DNA from: Bacteroidaceae bacterium
GTDB lineage: Bacteria; Bacteroidota; Bacteroidia; Bacteroidales; Bacteroidaceae
Assembly (NCBI GenBank): GCA_016302965.1
Contig: JAEDMP010000017.1
Span: 1-36,062 of the forward strand
Length of the DNA: 36,062 nucleotides
Direction of reading: 5' to 3'
Both the position numbers and the translations under genes were made by a program. This document shows positions 1-7,062 of this stretch, piece after piece (within the stretch, counting starts at the first letter, position 1; every line of letters begins with the position of its first letter). The notes under the pieces were generated by a model, which was not told where the DNA came from, ran no database searches, and saw only the letters and a list, made by a program, of their open reading frames with translations.

Positions 1-972
1 CAGGAATATGTGAACGACTGTATCTACACCTTCGTGGATGCTGCCAACAAGAACGGACTGCCCCACCCCAACATCATCACCGAGAGCGGACGCTCGCTCA
101 CCGCCCACCACTCGGTACTGGTCATCGATGTGCTGGAGACCGCCTCACTGCCAGAGATGTCGGAGGAGTTTGAGCCCAAGGAGAACAGCCACCAACTGGT
201 GAAAGACCTCTATGAAATCTGGGACAACCTCAACCCACGCACCATGCTCGAAGACTGGCATGACGCGGAACAGATACGCGAGGAGGCTCTCGACTTGTTC
301 AGCCACGGACTCGTCGACCTGCGCACACGCGCGGAAATAGAAAGGATGTACTGGAGTGTCTGCCACGAAATCAATATCCTGGTGAAGCACCTCAAGCATA
401 CGCCTGAGGAACTGATGAACCTCGACAAGCTGCTGGCCGACAAATACTTCTGCAACTTCTCGCTCTTCCAGAGCCTGCCCGACTCCTGGGCCATCGACCA
501 GCTCTTCCCCATCATGCCCATCCAACGGCTCAACGAGCGCCCCACCAGAAGTGCCACGCTGCAGGACATCACCTGCGACAGCGACGGAAAGATTACCAAC
601 TTCGTCACCAACCGCAACAACTCGCACATCCTGCCCGTACACACGCTGCGCCGCAACGAGCCCTACTATCTCGGCGTGTTCCTCGTGGGAGCCTACCAGG
701 AAATCCTCGGCGACATGCACAACCTCTTCGGCGACACTACCGCCGTGCATATCAGCGTGAAGGACGGACACTATGAGATCAACCAGGTCATCGACGGAGA
801 GACTGTTGCCGAGGTGCTCGACTATGTACAGTACGACCCGAAAAAACTCGTGAGACAACTGGAAATCTGGGTAACCAAGAGCGTGAAGCAGGGCAAGATT
901 ACGCTCGAAGAGGGCAAGGAGTTCCTCAGCAACTACCGCTCGGGACTCTACGGATATACCTATCTCGAATAA
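1..972 (+). CDS. speA: Biosynthetic arginine decarboxylase, C-terminal part (5' end outside window)
   Basis: The reading frame is open from base 1, so the gene begins upstream; about 323 C-terminal residues of a family usually near 630 aa are present. The enzyme is PLP-dependent (fold III) and makes agmatine from arginine for polyamine synthesis in the cytoplasm. Near the left edge the segment PNIITESGRSLTAHH is the conserved ESGR..TAHH signature of SpeA-type decarboxylases, followed by the typical helical insertion and a C-terminal beta domain ending in YGYTYLE. It ends 63 bp before argB on the same strand, with no terminator between, so the two arginine genes may share a transcript. The GTG at base 10 is an internal codon, not a start. 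Confidence 0.93.
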   Translation, partial: QEYVNDCIYTFVDAANKNGLPHPNIITESGRSLTAHHSVLVIDVLETASLPEMSEEFEPKENSHQLVKDLYEIWDNLNPRTMLEDWHDAEQIREEALDLFSHGLVDLRTRAEIERMYWSVCHEINILVKHLKHTPEELMNLDKLLADKYFCNFSLFQSLPDSWAIDQLFPIMPIQRLNERPTRSATLQDITCDSDGKITNFVTNRNNSHILPVHTLRRNEPYYLGVFLVGAYQEILGDMHNLFGDTTAVHISVKDGHYEINQVIDGETVAEVLDYVQYDPKKLVRQLEIWVTKSVKQGKITLEEGKEFLSNYRSGLYGYTYLE

Positions 973-1035
973 GCATCCTTTCCCGGACGCCATGCTCAGG
1001 AGAAAAAAGGTTGAACAATATCAAGAAACACGACA

Positions 1036-1857
1036 ATGGACAAACTGACAATCGTCAAAGTGGGAGGCGCAGTGGTGGAAGACCAGGCGCAACTCGAACA
1101 GTTGCTCCAGCATTTCACGGCTATCCCCGGACACAAAGTGCTTGTGCACGGGGGTGGCCGCCGTGCCACCCAGGTGGCTGCCCGGCTGGGCATCGAGAGC
1201 AAGATGGTGAACGGCAGACGCATCACCGACAGCGAGATGCTCGAGGTGGTGACCATGGTCTATGGCGGACTGGTGAACAAGAACCTCGTGGCACGGCTAC
1301 AGGCAGCAGGCGTGAACGCCTTGGGACTGACCGGTGCCGACATGAACGTGCTGCGTTCGCACAAACGCAAACCCGTAACCTTGCAAGTACGTGAGGAAAA
1401 AAGTGAAGATACGCGTACCTGCACGGTAGACTTCGGATATGTGGGCGATGTGGAACAGGCCGACGGAAAACGACTGCAAGCCCTCATCCTGCAAGGTATC
1501 ACTCCCATCATGGCTCCCCTGACCCATGACGGCGAGGGACATATCCTCAACACCAATGCCGACACCATTGCCGCCGAGACCGCCAAGGCACTCGCCCCCT
1601 ATTTTGACGTGACCTTAGTCTACAGTTTCGAGAAACCGGGTGTACTCAGGGATGCCAATGACGACCAATCGGTCATACCCCTTATCACCCGTGATGATTT
1701 TGCCCGCTACGTGGCCGACGGGACCGTCAGCGGAGGCATGATTCCCAAAATAGAAAATGCACTCAATGCCACGGCAGCGGGCGTCAAGAAAGTAGTCATC
1801 ACCCTGGCTACCGCCATCGACGGGACACAGGGCACGACCATACAGGAAAATCAATAA
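1036..1857 (+). CDS. argB: Acetylglutamate kinase (amino-acid kinase family)
   Basis: 273 aa, cytoplasmic. It phosphorylates the gamma-carboxyl of N-acylated glutamate, the second step of arginine/ornithine synthesis. Seen: K8 in IVKVGG, the nucleotide-binding VHGGGR at about 37-42, the acyl-glutamate binding region NGRRITDSEML at about 59-69, LNTNAD at 171-176 and K238 in GGMIPKIENA. Length and motif order fit ArgB. In Bacteroides fragilis this pathway is known to run through N-succinylated rather than N-acetylated intermediates, so the physiological substrate here may be N-succinylglutamate (inference; not readable from the sequence). It lies between speA and a large secreted protein gene that starts 39 bp downstream. 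The ATG at 1036 begins directly at the first beta strand. Confidence 0.94.
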   Translation: MDKLTIVKVGGAVVEDQAQLEQLLQHFTAIPGHKVLVHGGGRRATQVAARLGIESKMVNGRRITDSEMLEVVTMVYGGLVNKNLVARLQAAGVNALGLTGADMNVLRSHKRKPVTLQVREEKSEDTRTCTVDFGYVGDVEQADGKRLQALILQGITPIMAPLTHDGEGHILNTNADTIAAETAKALAPYFDVTLVYSFEKPGVLRDANDDQSVIPLITRDDFARYVADGTVSGGMIPKIENALNATAAGVKKVVITLATAIDGTQGTTIQENQ

Positions 1858-1896
1858 TCCACGATACTCTTCGAATACTCACTAACTATCTAACTT

Positions 1897-4800
1897 ATGC
1901 ACAACAAACAATTGATTTTAGCGGCTTGCATGTCGGTCATCTGCTCGGGACAGGTTCTGGCCCAAGACCAGTACTACGACATCACAGCCAACTATCTCGA
2001 GAATGCGGGCTTCGACTCCGATTTCGACTATCCAGCTACCGCTACGGGCAACGTGGCCCAGGAGATTCTCGACGTCAAGGGATGGACGAAAGACATCTCT
2101 GTAGACTATACCATCACGGGCGTCTACCAGTTTGGAACCCATAAGACCTTCAACAAAGTACCCATCCCTGCAGTAGGCTATGACGGCACGGCCAACGGCG
2201 GCTGTCTCGCCCTGAGCACCGGATGGAAACAGTCAATGCTCTTCAACCAGGATGTCAACCTGCCTGCAGGCAAGTATGCCATCGTGACCGCCTACTACAA
2301 CTGCAACACTGAGACGGGAGGCACCAGCCAGGTGGGCTGGTTGCCCACAGGCAGAACCGCCAAACTCTCGAAAGTGGAGGGGTTTGAAGCCGGCGTATGG
2401 AAAACCGACACCGTCTTTTTCCAGCTGAGCAGAACACAAGCAGGAAAAATCCAGATTGGCTATACCGCCATCGGAGGAAAAGGCTCTGACTACTCGGCCA
2501 AACTGGCTTTCGACTTTATCAAACTGCTGCGCGACACACCTTACGGCAAAGCGGATGTGAACGTTATCAAGACCGACCTGCGTTCTGCCATCAAGACAGC
2601 CAACACCCTTTATGGCGATGGTAGCGGCAACGAGGCCGAAACCCTGAAACAAGCCATCGACAAGGCACAGGCCACAGCCGACAACGAGGAGGCTACAGCC
2701 GAAGAGGTGAAACTGGCCATCACAGAACTGGAGACCGCCGTTGACGCCTACCAATGGGCCAACCCCTCGGGCGACGTACCTACAGTGACCACCGACAGCC
2801 GATATGCCCGCGGTGCCACCATCGCCTTCGGACGTATGACCGCCAAGGGAACGAACATCACCGAACAGGGATTCTGCTGGTCGGAAACTCCCGAACCCAC
2901 CATCTACAACCAAAAGACCACCAAGTATCTGGAGAACAATGGCAAAATCTATTGTCTCGAAGACTTGAAACCCGCCACCTTATATTATATGCGCGCGTAT
3001 GCCATCACCAAGGGACGCCAAGTGGGCTATGGTGACATCATCAAATTCTACACCATCCCCAAAGGAAACATGGGTTACAGCATCCGCGAAGGTGGAGATG
3101 CCGCTGCCGTGAAGCGTATCACCGAAGCAGTGAAGAGTGCAGTGAACTACTGGAACAACCTCACCTCCATCAAGGGCGTGTCTACCTCGGTCGGCTATAA
3201 CGCCGGAGTGCCTACTGCCGAATGTTCCTACGGCTGCTGGATGAGTGTAGGCTCCAACGCCTCTTACCAGCGCACAGGTACCATCCTGCACGAGTTGCTG
3301 CATGGCATTGGCGTCATCCCCTGGGCTGACACGGAATGGAGCCGGCACAACCTGCGCTCGGGTGTGAACGGTGACGGATTCGGTACCGGAAACTGGCTCG
3401 GCGACCGGGTAACCGACGTGCTGCGCTTCTGGGACAACACTACTGACTCGAAGCTCAATGGTGACTACCAGCACATGTGGCCATACGGCATCAACGGTGC
3501 CAGCGAAGACAATGGCAGCCAGGTGCTCTACTATGGCAACGGACTGATTTGCCAGGCCTTGGGTGAAGACGGTCTGCAGCATACGGGCAGTTCGTTTGCA
3601 GAACCATACTATGCCCTCAATGTCGAGAACAACGTGAAATACTACATCAAGAACGAGTCGCCCGACGGCGGTCTGTACAGTGCCTATTTAGTGCCCACCG
3701 CTAACGGTACCCTGCAGTGGCGCACCTTCACCGCCGAACAGGCCATCCAGAACGATAGCACGGCATGGACCATCAGCTTCACGCCGAACAACCAGTACTA
3801 TCAGTTCAAGAACGTGGCCACCGGCTACTATCTCAACTACAGCGGGACTGGCACCAACGGCATCCGCACCGCCAATCATGCCACACCTTCGTCCAACGAT
3901 AATTTCCACCTGATGCGCAGCCGTATCAAGGTGTCGATGGGCAGCAAGAAAATTGACCAGCGCGGTTACTGGATTATCCATCCCGAAAACAACTGGCAAC
4001 CCACCTGTCTCTCGGCAGGCGTGAACGGAACAGTGACCACCGCTACCTTCAACATCGCCAATAACGCCACCAAACAGCGCTGGCTGATTCTCTCGGAAGA
4101 AGAAATGCCCAACGTAGAGAAAGCATCGGTGGACGGACTGGTGAAGGAACTGGACGAAGCCTACCAAAAACTGAAGGCACTGACCGACGTTCCCCACAGC
4201 GAGGATGAAGCAGGTATCGACGAAGCCACCCAGAATGTCGCAGAACAGGTGAAGAACGCACTGACCAGTTCTACGGACCAGCTGACCACTTCGTCTGCCA
4301 TCTCCATGCTCAACCAGATTCAGGAGGCAACAGGCAACTTCCTGCGCGGAGCCACGCCGGTGTCGGCTGCACAGCCCTTTGACGTGACCTATCTCATCGC
4401 CAATCCCGGCATGGACGATAGCGAGGGATGGTCGATTGCTCCCGCCCTGAGTTACTCCTGCGGAGAGTTCTACCAGAAGACCTTCGACATGAGCCAGACC
4501 TTCCAGAACATGCCCGCCGGTACCTATCGCTTTGCAGCCAAGGGATTCCAGCGTCCCGGTTCGTCTTCCGCCGCCTATAACGACTATGTGACTGGAACCG
4601 ACAAGGTGAGCGCCTATATTTATGCCGGCAGCGACAAGGAGAAACTGGCCCATATCGCCAGCGAGGCCCAGAACAGCAAACTGGGCGGCAGCGAGTCGAG
4701 CGTGGGAACACCTACCCAGTACATCCCCAACAACATGCAGGCTGCCAGCATCTACTTTGGAAAGGGTCTCTACGAGAACAGTGTCGTGACCACACTGGCC

Positions 4801-5073
4801 AACGACAATGCATCCCTGAAAGTGGGTATCAAGAGCACGTCGATGCCCAGCAACTACTGGTGCATCTTCGATGACTTCCGCCTCTATTTCTACGGCAACA
4901 TCAACAAGGAGGTGGTTACAGCAATCGAGGAAATACAACCGGAAGCACCAGCCTTCAGAAGCGAGAGAATCTATAGCCTTGACGGCCGTCTGATGGGTAC
5001 GGATGCCTCTCAGCTCCAAACGCTCAAGAAAGGTATCTATATCATCGGAAACAAGAAGGTAGTGGTGAAATAA
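1897..5073 (+). CDS. Large secreted multidomain protein with HExxH metalloprotease core and T9SS-type tail
   Basis: 1058 aa. Signal peptide at about 1-22 (cleavage near VLAQ/D). In order, by eye: a beta-sandwich, carbohydrate-binding-like segment (about 25-215); a helical hairpin resembling a FIVAR/coiled-coil linker (about 220-290); an Fn3-like domain (about 295-390); a zinc-protease-like core with H465-E-x-x-H469-x-x-G472; a beta-trefoil-like lectin segment rich in YY, FKN and YLNYSG motifs (about 575-740); a second helical linker (about 745-830); a second carbohydrate-binding-like segment (about 845-1000); and a C-terminal sorting domain with YSLDGRLMG and KKGIYIIGNKKVVVK. The third zinc ligand is not at the +3 position after the glycine; H484 is a candidate. 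Known: such tails direct T9SS export in Bacteroidetes. Inferred: an extracellular or surface protease acting on glycan-rich substrate. It follows argB by 39 bp without a recognisable promoter. The peptidase family is not assigned. Confidence 0.82.
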   Translation: MHNKQLILAACMSVICSGQVLAQDQYYDITANYLENAGFDSDFDYPATATGNVAQEILDVKGWTKDISVDYTITGVYQFGTHKTFNKVPIPAVGYDGTANGGCLALSTGWKQSMLFNQDVNLPAGKYAIVTAYYNCNTETGGTSQVGWLPTGRTAKLSKVEGFEAGVWKTDTVFFQLSRTQAGKIQIGYTAIGGKGSDYSAKLAFDFIKLLRDTPYGKADVNVIKTDLRSAIKTANTLYGDGSGNEAETLKQAIDKAQATADNEEATAEEVKLAITELETAVDAYQWANPSGDVPTVTTDSRYARGATIAFGRMTAKGTNITEQGFCWSETPEPTIYNQKTTKYLENNGKIYCLEDLKPATLYYMRAYAITKGRQVGYGDIIKFYTIPKGNMGYSIREGGDAAAVKRITEAVKSAVNYWNNLTSIKGVSTSVGYNAGVPTAECSYGCWMSVGSNASYQRTGTILHELLHGIGVIPWADTEWSRHNLRSGVNGDGFGTGNWLGDRVTDVLRFWDNTTDSKLNGDYQHMWPYGINGASEDNGSQVLYYGNGLICQALGEDGLQHTGSSFAEPYYALNVENNVKYYIKNESPDGGLYSAYLVPTANGTLQWRTFTAEQAIQNDSTAWTISFTPNNQYYQFKNVATGYYLNYSGTGTNGIRTANHATPSSNDNFHLMRSRIKVSMGSKKIDQRGYWIIHPENNWQPTCLSAGVNGTVTTATFNIANNATKQRWLILSEEEMPNVEKASVDGLVKELDEAYQKLKALTDVPHSEDEAGIDEATQNVAEQVKNALTSSTDQLTTSSAISMLNQIQEATGNFLRGATPVSAAQPFDVTYLIANPGMDDSEGWSIAPALSYSCGEFYQKTFDMSQTFQNMPAGTYRFAAKGFQRPGSSSAAYNDYVTGTDKVSAYIYAGSDKEKLAHIASEAQNSKLGGSESSVGTPTQYIPNNMQAASIYFGKGLYENSVVTTLANDNASLKVGIKSTSMPSNYWCIFDDFRLYFYGNINKEVVTAIEEIQPEAPAFRSERIYSLDGRLMGTDASQLQTLKKGIYIIGNKKVVVK

Positions 5074-5100
5074 AAATAATCAGTACAAAAAATAACATTC

Positions 5101-5132
5101 ACGAGGCCGGGGAGCATCTTCTCCGGCCTCGT
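5101..5132 (+). terminator. Hairpin after the large secreted protein gene
   Basis: Arms 5101-5110 and 5123-5132 are perfectly complementary (ACGAGGCCGG / CCGGCCTCGT). The stem extends inward by about three pairs, including one G-U, around a 6-nt loop. It lies 28 bp after the stop codon at 5073. The U-tract afterwards is poor, so it may be a processing or stabilising hairpin rather than a fully intrinsic terminator. Confidence 0.55.
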
Positions 5133-5253
5133 ATACTTGATACAAGAGTGGCTCGCAAGCAGACCAAGGACAAAAAGCAAGAAAAAAACAAAAAAAATAA
5201 GCCTGCTATTGTAACTTTTACCCGTAGACAATCGTCATTCATATAGACAGAGG

Positions 5254-5784
5254 ATGAATACAATCAAATTTCTGAACGACATACTGCCGCTGAAGAATGT
5301 ACTTTACCGGTTAGCCCTACGCATTACCCTCAACAAGGCGGAGGCAGAGGATGTTGTGCAGGATACCATGATGAAACTCTGGAGCAGACGAGAAACACTG
5401 GCCGAAGTGGAATCAATAGAATCCTTCTGTCTGACCATCTGCCGGAACCTGGCAGTCGACAAAACCCGAAAAGCCGAAAGGCAAAACGCGTCAATGTCGG
5501 AAGAAGAGGAGCCCTCACTTCCCCAAATGGCAGACAACTCGCCCAATGCCAACCCCGAAACGCTCGTAGAGCAACGCGACCGAGTGACTCTCGTCAGGCA
5601 AATCATCAACCAGTTGCCAGAAAAACAGCGAAGCGTGATGCAACTGCGAGACTTCGAGGGCAAGAGCTACAAAGAGATTGCCAGCATACTGAACATCAGT
5701 GAAGAGCAGGTAAAGGTGAACATCTTCCGCGCCCGACAGGCCATCAAGAAACGAATTATTGAAACCGAGAATTATGGACTATAA
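5254..5784 (+). CDS. ECF-type RNA polymerase sigma-70 factor
   Basis: 176 aa, cytoplasmic. Region 2: LRITLNKAEAEDVVQDTMMKLW, with the usual DVVQDTMMKLW core at about 34-44. An acidic linker (SEEEEPS) follows. Region 4: LPEKQRSVMQLRDFEGKSYKEIA then ISEEQVKVNIFRARQAIKKRI, a complete helix-turn-helix for -35 recognition. No extra C-terminal domain is present. The stop codon overlaps the start of the next gene by 11 bp, so the two are translationally coupled, as is usual for a sigma factor and its regulator. It is a stand-alone ECF factor not next to a SusC/SusD pair, so it is unlikely to be a polysaccharide-uptake FecI-type factor. The target regulon cannot be read from the window. Confidence 0.9.
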   Translation: MNTIKFLNDILPLKNVLYRLALRITLNKAEAEDVVQDTMMKLWSRRETLAEVESIESFCLTICRNLAVDKTRKAERQNASMSEEEEPSLPQMADNSPNANPETLVEQRDRVTLVRQIINQLPEKQRSVMQLRDFEGKSYKEIASILNISEEQVKVNIFRARQAIKKRIIETENYGL

Positions 5785-6286
5785 ATATATTGAACAGTTA
5801 CTCGAACGCTACTGGAAGTGCGAAAGCACACTGGAGGAAGAGCGCATCCTGCGCAACTTCTTCAGTCAGTCCGACGTACCTGAACATCTGGAGAAATACC
5901 GCGCCCTCTTCGAGTATGAGCAGAAAGCGGCCAAAGAAGAGGTGCTTGGCAAGGATTTCGACAACAAGATTATCAATATGGTTCATGAGCCCGTTGTGGT
6001 CAAGGCGCAAACCTTCAACCTGCGCCAACAACTCACCCCGCTGTTCAAAGCAGCAGCTGTAGTGGCCATCATCCTGACTCTGGGCAATGCAGCCCAGTTC
6101 TCTTTCAGCAACCAAAACGAAGAGGGAGACATCGACTATGCGGCCTATCAGGACACCTACAGCGACCCGGAAATGGCATACGACAAGGTGGAGGATGCCT
6201 TGGAACTGGTTTCCGTCGGCATCAGCCAAACCCAACAGAACGATAGTGCCAAGATGCACTCAACCTATCCTCTCATCAATAAGTAA
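5774..6286 (+). CDS. Single-TM protein, probable anti-sigma partner of the ECF factor
   Basis: 170 aa from the ATG at 5774, which overlaps the sigma-factor stop by 11 bp. An in-frame TTG upstream (5759) would add five residues and is less likely. The N-terminal cytoplasmic part has YIEQLLERYW and STLEEERILRNFF, a pattern common in small Bacteroidetes proteins encoded next to ECF sigma factors. One transmembrane helix (AAAVVAIILTLGNAA) lies around residues 96-112, followed by an acidic tail of about 55 residues outside the membrane with tyrosines and asparagines. There is no zinc-binding HxxxCxxC motif, so it is not a classical ZAS anti-sigma factor. The role as a membrane tether or inhibitor of the sigma factor is inferred from gene order and topology. 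Confidence 0.72.
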   Translation: MDYKYIEQLLERYWKCESTLEEERILRNFFSQSDVPEHLEKYRALFEYEQKAAKEEVLGKDFDNKIINMVHEPVVVKAQTFNLRQQLTPLFKAAAVVAIILTLGNAAQFSFSNQNEEGDIDYAAYQDTYSDPEMAYDKVEDALELVSVGISQTQQNDSAKMHSTYPLINK

Positions 6287-6291
6287 AGGCC

Positions 6292-6789
6292 ATGAAACGT
6301 CTGCTCATCCTGCTCGTAACACTGAGCTGCTGCCTCGTGTCGAACGCCCAAAAGGAAAAAGACTTCGCATCGAAGTTCATGGAACAGTTCGAATATGACA
6401 CTGCTGTGAACTGCATCACCGTAAGTCCGAAGATGATGGAACAGCTCACCAAAAACGACCTGGGCAAACGGGAACATTTGGCAGAGGCCATCCAAAAACT
6501 GAAAAGCGCCCGGATCATTACCGCCACCCAAAATGGTGAACACTACTACCAAATAGCTGAAGAACTGCTGAAAAAGAACAGCAAGCGATTCTCGCATGTA
6601 GACAAATACCAGGACAAGAAAAACTACGGAAGCTTCTACAGCCGGAAAGACAAGACGGGCAAGACCGTAGAGCTCATCCTGATTCACCTGGACAACAAGC
6701 AGAACAAACTGGTGGTGGTGAACCTCACAGGAGACATAGACGAGGAGTTCATCGCCTCACTGTCGAAAAACTTCCATAACCAGAACTGA
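6292..6789 (+). CDS. Secreted DUF4252-family protein
   Basis: 165 aa with a signal peptide at about 1-19 (MKRLLILL...VSNA/Q). The remainder matches my recollection of the DUF4252 pattern: an N-terminal segment with ITVSPKMMEQL, a middle stretch with LKSARIITA, and a C-terminal LVVVNLTGDIDEEFI. No lipobox fits well, since the cysteines at 13-14 lack the usual preceding residues, so I predict a soluble periplasmic protein. It starts 5 bp after the TM gene stop and completes a sigma/TM/DUF4252 trio. DUF4252 genes are often found beside ECF sigma factors in Bacteroidetes. The biochemical role is not known; a periplasmic sensor or effector of the module is the natural guess. Confidence 0.8.
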   Translation: MKRLLILLVTLSCCLVSNAQKEKDFASKFMEQFEYDTAVNCITVSPKMMEQLTKNDLGKREHLAEAIQKLKSARIITATQNGEHYYQIAEELLKKNSKRFSHVDKYQDKKNYGSFYSRKDKTGKTVELILIHLDNKQNKLVVVNLTGDIDEEFIASLSKNFHNQN

Positions 6790-6916
6790 CTGCAAAAGGG
6801 CAGTCATACCAAGACAGAATATTTCAATGCTTTCTCTAAATAATATCATTTCATTAAAACAAAAAAAGAAACTGTGAAGTTTCGTTCTCTCAAATTTTCA
6901 TAGCATACTAACTCGC

Positions 6917-6950
6917 AAAGGGCTGCCATTGGGTAGCCCTTTCTTTTTTG
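6917..6950 (+). terminator. Intrinsic terminator after the sigma module
   Basis: Perfect 8-bp arms, AAAGGGCT (6917-6924) and AGCCCTTT (6935-6942), with three more inner pairs around an ATTG loop. It is followed by a T-rich run (CTTTTTTGCTTTTTTT). It sits about 130 bp after the DUF4252 stop and before the next promoter. Confidence 0.8.
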
Positions 6951-6969
6951 CTTTTTTTCACGTTACTTA

Positions 6970-7001
6970 TTCGTTCATGTCGGGCTTTTTCTATAAATTT
7001 G
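6970..7001 (+). promoter_or_regulatory. Bacteroidetes-type promoter for the GH35 gene
   Basis: TAAATTTG at 6994-7001 matches the TAnnTTTG -7 element. A weak -33 candidate TTCG lies at 6970-6973 with a 20-bp spacer. A start a few bases downstream would give a leader of about 55 nt to the ATG at 7063. Confidence 0.55.
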
Positions 7002-7062
7002 CACATGAATTCATCGATCAACAGTCATTCTCATTTTGTTATTCCTTAAAATTATCAATAGT

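Noticed and set aside
145..993. 282-aa open frame opposite speA
   Set aside because: Mirror of the speA coding frame; composition is Val/Leu/His-rich as expected for an antisense shadow.
5212..5219. TAACTTTT as a -7 element for the ECF sigma gene
   Set aside because: The last base breaks TAnnTTTG and no -33 TTTG is present at 19-22 bp; too weak to list as a promoter.
6787..6806. Seven-bp hairpin TGACTGC/GCAGTCA over the DUF4252 stop codon
   Set aside because: It has no T-tract; the better terminator is at 6917-6950.
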